A stretch of 64,000 bases of DNA from Timema cristinae (lineage: Eukaryota; Arthropoda; Insecta; Phasmatodea; Timematidae). The notes beneath the pieces are model-generated. The model did not search any database. It worked only from the letters and a program-made list of their open reading frames with translations, and was not told the origin of the DNA. Below are positions 11,231 through 23,900 of the stretch, piece after piece; within the stretch, counting starts at the first letter, position 1, and the number at the start of each line of letters is the position of its first letter. The position numbers and the translations under genes were made by a program. The stretch spans positions 66,994,789 through 67,058,788 of the forward strand of contig JBCFYV010000001.1 in NCBI GenBank assembly GCA_039000515.1, in the 5' to 3' direction.

Positions 11231-12086
11231 ATATTTGAAATGCATATAATGTGATGCCTTAACTTGCAGCAGCTGGACCGAATCATTAACATTTATTTAA
11301 ATAAGTTATTTCCCCATCTCCCCAAAATCTTTTGAACATTGAATAATCATAGACTATATTTTAAACAGACCTCCTTTGGCAAACTTTGTAAATTTAGATG
11401 AACCTAAAAGCTTTTTAAAGAAGTCCTCAGCACTTTTTTTTTAATATGGAATGCCCTAGAAGCTATTTAGAATGTTATTCGCCTGATTTTTTATTTTTTG
11501 AAAAATTAGATGCTTCTATAAGCTACTTGAAGTGGTCTTGCACCAGCAAATCTTAAAAATTAAATGCCCTTAGATGAAGATATTTTGAGCTATTTATTAG
11601 GATTTTATGATATGAGTAAGAGGAATGATGTATAGAGAAGAGGGTACAGGAAAAACGATAGGAAAATCAAGAAAAACTCCAAATACACACTGTACGATGT
11701 AAAATAAAAGGGGTTAAGGAGTTCTAGGTAAAATAAATAGGTGAAACCAGTAGAAGCACACACACAAAAAGTCTTAGTACTAACGTAACTATAAAAAAGA
11801 AAATAATTCAAAATTTTAGTCTATAATCTGGTAAAACTTTCATAAAGAGTCCCCAGATACTTTCTCCTAAGCTTTCATGCCTCCCTGAATTGTAATTAAT
11901 TTGTAATCCATTTCAAAACTTTATTATTTCGAATCTTTTAACATCTATTTTACAATGTATTTAAAGTTGGCTCTCAGCTTGTATATTGCTTCTAGAAACA
12001 CTGTTATATTTAATGTTTGATAAATAATTATAATGAAATAAGGTCGCTTAAAACCTAATTACTTTTGCTCGAATGACAAACTTTGT
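11231..12086. other. AT-rich intergenic
   Basis: No gene, RNA or clear repeat seen. Confidence 0.55.
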
Positions 12087-12262
12087 ATATGTTACAGGAA
12101 AAGTAGATTGTTAGGGAGAGTTGATCTCGGCCTCGGTAAAGTCGACTCTTACTAAAGTATCAGTAAAAGTTGATTGAGAATAAACAGAGAATAAACAGAT
12201 CAACTTTTCCTAGGAAGGGTTAACTATGCCTTCTGTGGTTTAGTAAAAGTTGATTCCGTGCT

Positions 12263-12642
12263 GTTGCTCTCCACATGCAACTTTGAGCGCAAATCTTTGT
12301 TTTGAATATCCCAGCTCTATTTGTTTACGGTTGTTTTCTTTGCTCACTCGTCCAGATGTTGCTCTCCACATGCAACTTCGCGCGCAAAGCTTTGTTTTGA
12401 ATATCCCAGCTCTATTTGTTTACGGTTGTTTTCTTTGCTCACTCGTCTAGATGTTGCTCTCCACATGCAACTTCGCGCGCAAATCTTTGTTTTGAATATC
12501 CCAGCTCTATTTGTTTACGGTTGTTTTCTTTGCTCACTCTTCCAGATGTTGCTCTCCACATGCAACTTCGCGCGCAAATCTTTGTTTTGAATATCCCAGC
12601 TCTATTTGTTTACTGTTGTTTTCTTTGATAACTCGTCCAGTT
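12263..12642 (+). repeat. 95-bp tandem repeat, 4 units
   Basis: Units start at 12263, 12358, 12453 and 12548 (GTTGCTCTCCACATGCAAC), exactly 95 bp apart and nearly identical. Since 95 is not a multiple of three, the same short peptide appears in successive frames; the resulting overlapping ORFs are artefacts of repetition. The repeat lies inside the MITE at 12087-12918 and so may vary in copy number between element copies. Confidence 0.95.
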
Positions 12643-12705
12643 GTTGTAGTTTTCAACAGTGACCAAGGATTCAGTGTGTTTTGATTAATTAGTTTCAGCG
12701 TGTTT

Positions 12706-12729
12706 TTAGGTTAGGTTAGGTTAGGTTAG
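12706..12729 (+). repeat. (TTAGG)4 telomere-type motif
   Basis: Four perfect TTAGG units plus TTAG lie inside the MITE. TTAGG is the ancestral arthropod telomere unit. The run is far too short and too internal to be a telomere. Confidence 0.85.
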
Positions 12730-12918
12730 TCAATTTTTACTAACTCAAGGTAGTAAGAGTATACTTTCCCTAGGTACAGTCAACTCTGACTAGTAAATTT
12801 TGATCGAAATTCATCACTTTTCGCTTTTAATCAACTTTTACTAAAAATACCAGTAAGAGTCGACTTTACCTAGGCTGAGTCGACTCTTACTGGAGAATAT
12901 ACTTTTCCTGTAACATAT

Positions 12919-14324
12919 ATAAGTCTTAGGTTCAAACGATAATTTAACTTGGCTTGTAGGAAGTATTACTATTTTAGCTTAAATTGACTTATTTAAAGAA
13001 ATAAGTCATGAGTGTTGAACTTAGTTATGCTCTTCAAACCTTTTATCAAACCATTTATTTAGTTTAACTAATCATACATTGATATATCTCATATAGTCAT
13101 AAAAATAAGCTTACTATGCCGAAATGTAGGAGAGAAAAATATACCCGAAAGATTCCTTCTCTCCTACACCATGGTATGCAGACGACAGTTCAAAATTTTT
13201 AGCACCATATGTCTAGCCAGTTACATTATCAATGGTTTTAACATAATATTGGAGAAATATTTAAAGTTAGTTTCAAAAATACCACTAGGAGTGGTAGCTA
13301 ACATCAAATATATTAAAAATCGTGCATGTTAATATAAGGATCTCCGTTAGGCGGGGTAAATGACATCAAAGATATCGTATATCGTGTAGTCAATATAAAT
13401 GAGATTTCCAAGCAAAATGGCCTTGCATCAAGTAGGCTAAAATATAATATGGTGAAATTAAACATGTATTACAAAGGGTTTCCCAGAGTGTTACAATTTC
13501 CATTCCTATTCAATGTTTTATCGCAAGTACTGAGAGTTTCCTGTTTATTTTATTGTTCTTAGACTGAAGCCTGCACGTAGAATGTTTTAAGTCATTTAGT
13601 CATCTGCGATCGTTTGGTGATCTCATTTATTTTATTTCTAGAATTAGACACGTGATTCATCGAATACCACATGAGATCTGTTCTCTATGCATTTGTCACA
13701 GTCATTGTTACTGCTATTAATAATACTAAGATCTTGTTAGTTTAGAAATGAAAATCACAAAATTAAATGATTGAAATAAAAATAAAACAGCTTTAATTTT
13801 GAAGGATATGCAAATATGGCCAATAAATATAGCAGCAATGACTTGAATAAAAAAGTTGAAGGTATTGTGATATAGCTTTTAAATAAAACTGGTTATTGCT
13901 GATTTAGGTTAAATATATATCAATAGTATTTACGAATAATTGCTTTATATGTTATACACGTGTTTGAAAAGCTATTTTAAATTAAAAGTTTAAAATTACC
14001 AAGCAACAATATTAATTAATATACATTTTTTGTTAACTAATTCGCCTTTTGAAAGTTCGCCTTTTTTAAATGTGTTTTATATAGAAAAATGTTTATTATT
14101 GAAATAAATTAAACATTTTTATCTATTACACCATCGTTTAGAAACTGTTCCTTAACTTCTTTTTGCATACTCATATCAACATTATTAATTTATTTAGATG
14201 CTACCGTTATCAAACTACATGTAAAGAGTGAAATTTTTATTTTTTTAAAAGACATTTTAACATGTTTAACTATTTAAATACTATTTTAAATAGGATTTAT
14301 GTTGGGTTTTTATTTTGTTTTTTA
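12919..14324. other. AT-rich intergenic
   Basis: No gene. Includes a small inverted repeat at about 13124-13170 (TGTAGGAGAGAA paired with TTCTCTCCTACA) and a diverged tandem duplication of about 75 bp at roughly 13280-13415. Confidence 0.5.
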
Positions 14325-14375
14325 GCAACACGTATTACTTAATACCCGTTCTGGTTTATACGCTTGGATTTATGT
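14325..14375 (-). mobile_element. SINE tail remnant (weak)
   Basis: Read on the minus strand, AAGCGTATAAACC, AGAACGGGTATTAAG and GTGTTGCTAA follow the shared SINE tail with many substitutions. Old remnant. Confidence 0.45.
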
Positions 14376-14641
14376 TAGTTTAAAAAAATAAAAACACCAC
14401 AGCAACAAAAATTTGTTTCAAATTTATATCATGCCGGGATCACGATCAACGTAACTTTAACTTAACGTAACGTTCACTTATAATTCATTTATCGTAAAGA
14501 AACCATTGGGCTATCACGATTCACGTATCTTAACATAACAGCTTGAGCCAAACATCAGCATTCGAGAGCATAGATATTGATCTGTGATCTGTATTATTTG
14601 TGCTACAGGATGAGCGGATTATTTGAGAGTATTAATTTGAG
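14376..14641. other. intergenic up to gap
   Basis: Nothing recognised. Confidence 0.5.
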
Positions 14642-14741
14642 NNNNNNNNNNNNNNNNNNNNNNNNNNNNNNNNNNNNNNNNNNNNNNNNNNNNNNNNNNN
14701 NNNNNNNNNNNNNNNNNNNNNNNNNNNNNNNNNNNNNNNNN
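14642..14741. other. assembly gap (100 N)
   Basis: Exactly 100 N. The sequence after it repeats the sequence before the first gap. Confidence 0.99.
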
Positions 14742-14785
14742 TCATTTCAATTTTTAATGCTTATAAAAGTTAATGCTGGCATCTT
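14742..14785 (+). repeat. copy of gap-edge sequence (3626-3669)
   Basis: Matches 3626-3669 with a single difference and continues into AT-rich DNA. See the corresponding finding about a possible contig overlap. Confidence 0.8.
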
Positions 14786-15964
14786 AAAATTAAAAATAAT
14801 ATGAATAAAATTATATTCCATTTAAATATATATGTTATAAGTTTGGTAAAGTATCTATCGCCATAAATAAGATCAACATTGATTTTAGACATGTTAACCA
14901 ACATAATTCTATAACTAAATAGTAACTAAACTAGAGCTAGTTTTGTAGCTAAACGTATAAATTAATATGAGTTTTAAATATCTTAAGCTTGAAAACCTTT
15001 AGTATAATAATATAGTCTTATTATTACATTTTTAATTTAACATAAATTATTATTTTATAAAGGAACCAAGTAAAAATAGTAAAAATAACCATTCAATTAT
15101 TAATAATCTAATTAGCTATTTTTATTTTCATTGCTTTGTCATGGCAATACAAGTAAACAACTTCAATCAATTATAATTCAAAATGGACGACAATATTGAA
15201 TAAATTTATCGGTCAAATGTGGTTTTAAAGCGCTATTACGTTATTAATTTGAAAATTGAAATTAAATTTTAACAATTTGTTAAGTAACCGAATGATTTAT
15301 AAGTGGGAATGCTGATAATATCTCAATTAAATAGCCAATGCTTACTATTGCATTTTAAAAATTGATTAGTAAGTACATCAAGTGGAAGCTCTAAAATGAC
15401 AAGCCTACAAAACTTTCGATCTCGATCTCGAGCTTAAGCGACAAGCTCGGAATACGAGAACTCTCAGAGCCCTAGTTTATATATAACCAGAATTTTTTGA
15501 GCAAAATCTTGTGAATTTGTCGGAACCAAGAGAGTTGTAAGTTGCATATATTTCTTCGCGAAGCTGTAACTCTCCCGTTTTTGTGTTGAGTAGAAATTGT
15601 ATATATTATTATATTATATTATGTACCAGTGGTGTATTCTGAGAAACATTAATAGGTATGCTGTACTCTAAAAGTTTCAGTGGATATTTGGGGGCCGAGG
15701 ACCCTCAACCACCATTGTTCAAGAAGGTCAAGGGATTATTTCAAGGAATATATTTGAAAGTGTGTGCCTATAGAACAGTGGTTATCGAACATTTATTATT
15801 TAACCATAGCTGTATGCATCTTAGTAAATGTTGAGCCCCCCCCCCCCCCCTTACACCCCATATTCTATCTTCTGTTATGTATCCATAACAATGATTACCA
15901 TCCAATCAAAATGTAATAAAAGTAACTCCATGGCGTCAGCCCAAATTCAGGCTATACCTACTGA
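14786..15964. other. AT-rich intergenic
   Basis: No gene seen. Ends with a poly-C tract at about 15837-15850. Confidence 0.55.
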
Positions 15965-16237
15965 GTGGCTACCAAACTTTTTGGCAAATTAGTACCCACT
16001 CTTGAGGATAGATGGTGTCATGTGGTCAGCACTACGATGACTCCAGCTCGGCTTTTTATACCGGAGCCAATACTACTTTATTCGAGTAGCTCTTTATTTA
16101 TCCACCCTAGGATGAATCTAACCCGTTCCAGACCCCTTGCTCCCCAGATAGTCTGGACGCACTGGGAATCTAACCCGGGACCTCTGGGTCCGTAGCCAGA
16201 ACCTATGACCCCTAGACCACATAGGTGGTCCTCAAAT
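15965..16237 (-). mobile_element. tRNA-derived SINE, third family, minus strand
   Basis: Read on the minus strand from about 16234, the head GGACCACCTATGTGGTCTAG provides a box A-like segment and GGGTTAGATTCCC a box B. A possible anticodon loop CTACGGAC flanked by the stem TCTGG/CCAGA would hold ACG, hinting at a tRNA-Arg ancestor with one extra loop base. The body runs to about 15965. It lacks the shared tail of families 1 and 2, so I treat it as a separate family. A real tRNA is unlikely because acceptor pairing is poor. Confidence 0.6.
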
Positions 16238-18239
16238 TGTAATGATATCTACATGGTTAGAAATTTAAGTCAATATTAATGTCGGGGCTAGGAGTGGTAT
16301 GGGCACATTTCTGAATGCACAAGAGAGACAGATCCTATTCAATTAGCCCAGTAATAAAATCAAATCAAACAATCATAATAAGAGTAAAATGAAGTGATAC
16401 ATCAATCAAGCGTCCATCAGATCTTGGTGAGAGGGAATCAGGTGGGTTGTCCAACTCACGTTGCAATCAAAACTATTTTATAAAGCCTAACTTATTTCAC
16501 ACAATGCTGCTTGGAAACAAACGAGTCTCCCAACTTGAGAATTTATGCTCCGGAAGTTATTTAGATGCGTAAGCTCTGACTAACAAAGGGGAGATTATCT
16601 CGGACTATTAGTACTTTATCGCTACGTCATTGATTGATTGCTAAGATATTTACACATATCTTTTGCTGTAAGCAATGGTGCACCCAAGGGGGAGAGGGCA
16701 AACAGGGTATTTGATCCCCTTACCCCTTTTTTCCCCAACACCACAAATATGTTTAATTGAAATTTAAATAATATGAAGTATAACTAACATTGAAGATGTG
16801 TCGAATGTATTATGCTACATTTTAAGACCAGGCTTCAGACTTAAGCCAAATATTAAAAATGTTTACCGTTACATACAAAATTAACAATTGCCCAGGACTA
16901 CGGGACAGTGTTGGGCTGTAGTTTGCCCAGGACTACGGGACAGTGTTGGGCTCGGTCTTCTAAGTTGGGTTCTCTCCTCTCTTTCTGTTTTTAATCCTCC
17001 TTTGCGATTCAGTGAATCTAACTCTGACGTCATGATTTGCTTTTATATAATTATAGCAAACATATATATTAAAAATACATTTTAATACCAAATATGTATA
17101 TAATTAATTGTGCTCTTCAATATATTTCCCCGTTCTAGTTTTAACCTTCTACTCAAATTGTACACTAACATTAATGAAAGAAAAATATTTGTCGAATTTA
17201 AAAATTTAAAATTATAATCAAGTGAAACAATAAAATTAGTACTCACTTTCAATGTCCCTGGCACTGAGGTCACCCTGAAAATAAACAACAAAACATATTT
17301 CAATAGTGACAATTTAATTAGTTTTAAATAAAAGGGTTAAGGCCTTCATTTAAATTTTTAAAAAACTTTATGCACCTAAAAAACGTAAAAAAGAGTATAT
17401 ATAACCTTTCTTTAAAACATTTTAAAGTTGTAATTACGCCAAAATTAATAACATTTAATTTAAATATTACATTTCGTGCTTTGTGTTTATCCAAAAAACC
17501 ACGAAGAAATATTAAATACATATTCGCTATTTTCTTTGAGAATTACAGTGGGCCAAAATATTGAATGAATAAAGATAAAACTATATTTATACCAAGCTGC
17601 AATATTAGTACATACACTATTTCTTATATTGATAAATACATTACTAGGCCTACTTTTACCATATATACGAGTATATAAATTGATAAATACAGTATAATAT
17701 ATTGCCATTAAAATATATGTACATAAATTAATAAAGAATGGTAAAACATAGTACCGTATTTATCAATTTTTATAACGCCTACGAATCAATAAAAATGTGT
17801 GGAGAACAAATTACAGAAGCAGTTAGCACAATTCTTCTTCTTCTTCAATGTCCAACCATTTTGAACGCGTGGCATACTCAACGATCATTTTGTTACCAGT
17901 AATATTTTGGCGGCAAACAAATCACTTACTCCAATAGCACACGGAGTTTCTATAAAACGTTTTATTACATTGGTTCATATGCACTTAATATTCAAAGTAA
18001 AAAAAAAACTGTTAATGTGTAAAGTTATATAAGTTTTCTATATAATAATTAATCTAATTAGAGAAATGTTTAAAGATAAACCTTATAATATAAAATAGTA
18101 ATGCAACATTACTTCTTAGAAACACATCTCATCTAACTATAATTTTCTAATTATTATTCTGGCATCCTTATAAATATATTCACTCGTATATTCGATGTTT
18201 TACGGACAGCTAATCACTCGCGTGTAACATAATTAATTG
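16238..18239. other. intergenic with small repeats
   Basis: No gene. 16675-16760 resembles the left end of the hAT-like MITE at 29027 (GCACCC, G-rich, then C-rich) and may be an old copy. 16890-16954 is a 35-bp tandem duplication. 17829-17843 has a (TTC)n run. Open stretches at 17082-17710 are AT-driven and lie on both strands at once. Confidence 0.45.
16890..16959 (+). repeat. 35-bp tandem duplication
   Basis: GCCCAGGACTACGGGACAGT occurs at 16890 and again at 16925, with near-identical continuation. Confidence 0.9.
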
Positions 18240-18359
18240 AAGGTACAGTAGCACTCATTTACTGTTGTTGGTTCCGATGTGGTAATCTCCAGCTCCGTGT
18301 TGGTCGTATTAGCCATGTGAGAGTGTAACGTGTCACCCGCCGCCGCTGCTGCTACTTAC

Positions 18360-18560
18360 CATGATGTGCGGAGTTTCTGCCTGACGGTCGCCGAACTGAA
18401 CAAAGATTGGACCAGAAGTGGGACTCGGACGCTCTACGTCTTGTAGTTTTTATTGGACTTGAAAAGAGAGCGGCGCCCCTAGCGCAGCTCGAGTTACCCC
18501 TTCACCTACCCCCCCCCCCCCCTTCCCCGACAACGAGGAGGGCAGCGGAGGTTGCTAATT
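18360..18560 (-). promoter_or_regulatory. candidate minus-strand promoter and first exon
   Basis: A GC- and CpG-rich island (about 18240-18560) stands out from the AT-rich surroundings. On the minus strand it contains CATCATG|GTAAGT, an ATG whose last base (18360) abuts a consensus splice donor (GTAAGT, 18354-18359). Such an exon would have a 5' UTR upstream (higher coordinates) and translation starting at the exon end. No matching downstream exon could be found by eye. A poly-C run at about 18510-18524 lies in the presumed upstream part. It could be an unrelated GC-rich repeat. Confidence 0.3.
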
Positions 18561-18997
18561 CTGGCCACAGCCTTGCGCTGACCACTGAACGAACACACTC
18601 GACCACGTTTTTTAGTTCATGTCTTTCCAGGGCTATTTGCTTTCGTGACCATAGTGAACTCCGAAATATAGAGCTGTACTCGTCAACGTCTCCTGTGAAG
18701 AACATGCCCAGAGTAACATAAATATAGGAAACAACGCTATCACGTGTCATAATGATAATAATTTCATTTCCTTTTCCCTTTATTAAAGTGTCCGCCAAAG
18801 GCTGAGACCTCTAACAAGCTAGCACTGATGAACATAGTTTGCTTGGCAAATTAAAATTATTAAATAAATCCTGTTTGCGTACAAATTCATTAGTTGTTCC
18901 TGATCATACTTTATTTTCTTTAAGTTTATCGTGATCCCGACATCAACCACTGCAGCGCTACTCACTTCAGAGATCAAATATTTAAGACAACCTAATT
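18561..18997. other. intergenic
   Basis: The GC-rich tail of the preceding island fades into AT-rich DNA. No gene is called; open frames on both strands at 18407-18798 cross the poly-C run and look random. Confidence 0.4.
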
Positions 18998-19158
18998 TCT
19001 GGTAACGGGGTGATCGGGGTTCAAGCCTAAATGGTTCCTTGCTCTCCCTCTACGTAAATGCTAGTACATTTCCTATGAATTTCACCTTCCTCCTTTCTAC
19101 TCCATTAGTGTAAATATATGGATATTCCGAACGGGTAGTAAGTAATACATGGTTAAAA
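18998..19158 (+). mobile_element. 5'-truncated SINE (family 2 type)
   Basis: Begins near box B (CGGGGTTCAAGCC). The body has TTGCTCTCCCTCTACGTAAA, and the tail has CCATTAGTGTAA and CCGAACGGGTAGTAAG. Diverged. Confidence 0.65.
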
Positions 19159-20834
19159 TATACATCTAGAACAATCTCTGGATTTGCTTTGGTGCTCCCC
19201 TGGGGATGACAGGCAAATATCGAGCAAATTTTAATCAAGCCCACAATTATTGCATCATAACATTTTATTAGTTTTAGTTAATAATGATTTAATACCTCAA
19301 CATTAATGCTTAATCATAAAACAGTATTGATATTTTAAGTACCTCTCGTTTAAGCGTAAAGGTAGCTAACTTACCTTGCATAGTTACACCATGGTGCAAT
19401 CACGCATGAGATTTTTTTTGAGAAAACAAACAAAAAACCCACCCTATTTCTCATCAAAACTGATCCAAAATGTGTTAAAAAAAATTATTTCCTTCAAACA
19501 GTGTTTTAGTTGATGAAATGTAACCAACTTTTTAAACCTATAGACTCAAAGTGTTTGATGGTTTATATTCGACTTAATAACGTGCTAGGGATTAAAGTGT
19601 AAATATTTCAATACGATCGACTGAATACTTTCTAAAATATTAAATATTCACTACAACGCATTAAAAATTACATTTTTAATCATAAATTTGTTTTTATTTA
19701 TTTACTTTTTATCTTGCTGTGCAATGGGGATGTATTTTAAAATTATTGTGAATTAGTTCCGAGCCACTATATGTTTTAATTTAGGACGTCAGGTTTTAAA
19801 TCTAGCTCGAATTACATCTCATGTTCATAGTTTTAAAACATTAGTTAGCTTAAAACCTTTTTGTGAGGATATACCATATCTGACATGTTCGACTACAGGT
19901 GGTATTAGTGGTTATTTTAACTAATAAAAGTATGTTTGTCAAGTTGGCCACCCGACTTTAGCCACCGGTTTTTGAAAACGCCCAACGTTCGTGATAGTTA
20001 GCTGTCAATTTTCAGCGTCAGTGCCGAAAATTTAAGGCACTTATTAACGATTTATTTTTGGTGACTGATTTGATATCAAGTTGGCCACCCTACTAAGGAA
20101 TAACACAGTTATCATTTTTTTTTTAAAGCTCGCCTCATTTCTGCTACGTTTATGCTGGCTAGTGCCTTCCGCGCCTAGTTATTTTGGACCCTATTTATTT
20201 AAGTTCATTTCCTGGAGCCCCATTTTGAAATTTCCCCCTTTTATACTTTTGATAAAGGAGGTGTTCCCGCTACTTGCCTAACAAATATCTTTTCAGCTCA
20301 TCTAAATGTGGATTTTTTTTTCTGTACACAAAAATACACATTTTTATGCTTTGTTTACATACATAGGCCTATATAAAGAAAGGTTTAAATCTTAGCTATG
20401 GTGGAAATTATTCTAGACATTCCACTAGATACTAAAACGTTATCTAATACATATCGCTCCTGATGTGCTTATTAATTAGTGTATTAGTATTTTAAATATA
20501 TAACTTTTATCATAGCAAATTTCTTAGTATTTTATTTATCTCGAACCCTCAGAGTGAGAGTATTGTGATTATAAAAAAATTGAGCGTGATATTTTGACAA
20601 TGGTCAACGTTTCATGACGACCTGAAACATAAAAAGTTATTTTCATGATGCTGTCTGTCTGTCTGTCTGTGTGTCTGTCTCTCAGCTTAGAACCGAAACT
20701 TATTTTCCCAATTGGGATAAAACTTTGTTTTTAGGGTTTTAATAAGTTTTAATTGAGGAGTTTTTGTAATTGGGTTTATAAACCTAAAATTAAGGATAGC
20801 ATACAGGATATGTGAATAATAACCCTGGCTATGA
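19159..20834. other. AT-rich intergenic with CTGT microsatellite
   Basis: No gene seen. 20651-20682 is a (CTGT)n run following CATGATG and followed by CTCAGCTTAGAACCGAAAC. That arrangement is reminiscent of the ends of dispersed invertebrate repeats. TCAAGTTGGCCACCC occurs at about 19938 and 20078. Confidence 0.5.
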
Positions 20835-20910
20835 ATCCTGGATAATTCAGTGGTAGAGTAGTGGTTCGGTAAGCCAAAAGTCCCGGGGTTGATCCCCGTG
20901 CCCAAGTGTC
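20835..20910 (+). mobile_element. tRNA-like SINE head
   Basis: AATTCAGTGGTAGAGTAG (box A type) and CGGGGTTGATCCCCG (box B) are spaced as in a tRNA, but the acceptor stem is not convincing. It lies about 60 bp before the 31-bp array, and TAAGCCAAAAG occurs both in it and at the array start. Confidence 0.5.
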
Positions 20911-23900
20911 GTTTTTAAAATAACTTAAATTAATAATACACTCCAATAATATTTGGATATTAAGCCAAAAGCCTGTAATACTGGTACCTGGTAAACATAA
21001 AGCCTGTAATACTGGTACCTGGTAAACATAAAAACTGTAAAACTGGTCCCTGGTAAACATAAAGCCTGTAATACTGGTCCCTGGTAAACATAAAGACTAT
21101 GATATTGGTCCCTGGTAAACATAAAGACTATAATACTGGTCCCTGGTAAATATAAAGGCTATAATACTGGTCCCTGGTAAACCTAAAGCCTGTAATACTG
21201 GTCCCTGGTAAACCTAAAGCCAGTAATACAGGTCCCTGGTAAACATAAATCCTGTAATACTGGTCCCTGGTAAACATAAAGACTATAATACTGATCCCTG
21301 GTAAACATAAGACTATAATACTGGTCCCTGGTAAACATAAAGCCTGTAAAACTGGTCCCTGGTAAACATAAAGAATGTAATACTGGTCCCTGGTAAACAT
21401 AAAGACTATAATACTGGTCCCTGGTAAACATAAAGACTATAATACTGGTCCCTGGTAAACATAAAGCATGTAATACTATTCCCTGGTAAACATAAAGAAT
21501 GTAATATTGGTCCCTGGTAAACATAAATCCTGTAATAATGGTCCCTGGTAAACATAAAGCCTGTAATACTGGTCCCTGGTAAACATAAAGTCTGTAATAC
21601 TGGTCCCTGGTAAACATAAAGCCTGTAATACTGGTCCCTGGTAAACATAAAGACTATAATACTGGTCCCTGGTGAACATAAAGACTGTAATACTGGTCCC
21701 TGGTAAACATAAAGCCTGTAATACTGGTCCCTGGTAAACATAAAGACTATAATACTGGTCCCTGGTAAACATAAAGACTGTAATACTGGTCCCTGGTAAA
21801 CATAAAGATTTTAATACTGGTCCCTGGTAAACATAAAGAATGTAATACTGGTCCCTGGTAAACATAAAGAATGTAATACTGGTCCCTGGTAAACATAAAG
21901 ACTGTAATACTACACCCTGGTAAACATAAAGACTATAATAATGGTCCCTGGTAAACATAAAGACTGTAATACTGGTCCCTGGTAAACATAAAGACTGTAA
22001 TACTGGTCCCTGGTAAAAATAAAGACTGTAATACTGGTCCCTGGTAAACATAAAGCCTGTAATACTGGTCCCTGGTAAACAAAAGACTGTAATACTGGTC
22101 CCTGGTAAACATAAAGATGTAATACTGGTCCCTGGTAAACAAAAGACTGTAATATGGTCCTGGTAAACATAAAGACTGTAATACTGGTCCCTGGTAAACA
22201 TAAAGACATGTAATACTGGTCCCTGGTAAACATAAGACTGTAATACTGGTCCCTGGTAAACATAAAGACTGTAATATGGTCCCTGGTAAACATAAAGCTG
22301 TAATACTGGTCCCTGGTAAACAACATTAAAGCCTGTAATTAATGGTCCCTGGTAAACATAAAGACTGTAATATGGTCCCTGGTAAACTATAAATACTGTA
22401 ATACTGGTCCCTGGTAAACATAAAGACTGTAATACTGGTCCTGGTAAACATAAAGACTGTAATAACTGGTCCTGGTAAAAAAAGCTATAATACTGGTCCT
22501 GGTAAACATAAAGCTGTAATACTGGTCCCTGGTAAACATAAACGTAAAGCTGATAAATGTAATACTGGTCCCTGGTAAACATAAAGATGTAATACTGGTC
22601 CCTGGTAAACATAAATACTGTAATACTGGTCCTGGTAAACATAAAGATGTAATATGTCCCTGGTAAACATAAAGCTGTAATAATGGTCCCTGGTAAACAT
22701 AAAGCTGTAATACTGGTCCCTGGTAAACATAAAGACTATTAATATGGTCCTGGTAAACATAAAGACTGTAATACTGGTCCTGGTAAACATAAAGACTGTA
22801 ATACTGGTCCTGGTTAAACATAAAGGATGTAATACTGGTCCCTGGTAAACAAAAGTGTAATATGACCTGTAAACAAAAACTAACTGGTCCTGGTAAACAT
22901 AAAGACTTTAATACTGGTCCCTGGTAAACATAAAGACTGTAATACTGGTCCTGGTAAACATAAAAGACTATAATACTGGTCCCTGGTTAAACATAAAGAA
23001 TACTGGTCCCTGGTAAACATAAAACTGTAATTACTGGTCCTGGTAAACATAAAGCTATAATACTGGTCCTGGTAAACATAAAGACTTAATACTTGTCCCT
23101 GGTAAACATAAATGACTGTATACTGGTGCTCTGGTTAAACATAAAGACTGTAATACTGGTCCTGGTAAACATAAAGATGTAATACTGGTCCCTGGTAAAC
23201 AAAAACTGTAATACTGGTCCCTGGTAACATAAATACTGTAATACTGGTCCTGGTAAACATAAAGACCTGTAATACTGGTCCCTGGTAAACATAAAGCTGT
23301 AATACTGGTCCCTGGTAAACATAAGCTATAATACTGGTCCTGGTAAACATAAACTGTATACTGGTCCCTGGTAAACATAAAGACTGTAATACTGGTCCTG
23401 GTAAACATAAACTGTAATACTGGTCCCTGGTAAACAAAAGCTGTAATACTGGTCCTGGTAAACATAAAGATGTAATACTGGTCCTGGTAAACATAAGACT
23501 GTAATACTGGTCCTGGTAAACATAAAGACTGTAATACTGGTCCCTGGTAAACATAATACTGTAATACTGTGTCTGCCTGTAAAATAAAGACTGTAATACT
23601 GTCCCTGGTAAAATAAAACTTAATACTGGTCTGGTAAACAAAAGACTGTAATACTGGTCCTGGTAAACAAAAACTGTAATACTGGTCCCTGGTAAACATA
23701 AAACTTAATACTGGTCCCTGGTAAACATAAAATGATACTGTTCGTTAATACTGTATCTGGTCCTGGTAAAACATAAAGAATAATATGGTCCCTGGTAAAA
23801 CTAAAGCCTGTAAAACTGGTCCTGGTAAACATAAATACTGTAATATGGTCCTGGTAAACATAAAGCTGTAATACTGGTCCCTGGTAAACATAAAGGAAAG

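Larger units (their letters stand above)
12087..12918. mobile_element. MITE with ~85-bp inverted repeats
   Basis: Left end ATATGTTACAGGAAAAGTA and right end TACTTTTCCTGTAACATAT are inverted copies. Similarity continues inward through AAAGTCGACTCTTACT and AGTAAAAGTTGATT (about 12087-12180 against about 12825-12918). The interior holds a four-unit 95-bp minisatellite and a (TTAGG)4 run, and no transposase. The element is about 832 bp. The flanks end in TATA, so a TA target site is possible but not proven. Confidence 0.8.

Noticed and set aside
12250..12628. Overlapping ORFs with CFEYPSSICLRLF peptides
   Set aside because: Three-frame echoes of the 95-bp repeat.
12706..12729. Telomere or interstitial telomere
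   Set aside because: Only four TTAGG units, inside a MITE.
17082..17710. Cluster of overlapping AT-rich ORFs
   Set aside because: Open on both strands at once with F/K/N/I/Y-rich composition; expected in AT-rich DNA.
18407..18721. 104-codon plus-strand ORF in the GC-rich island
   Set aside because: Crosses a poly-C run, has an overlapping ORF on the other strand, and shows no family resemblance.
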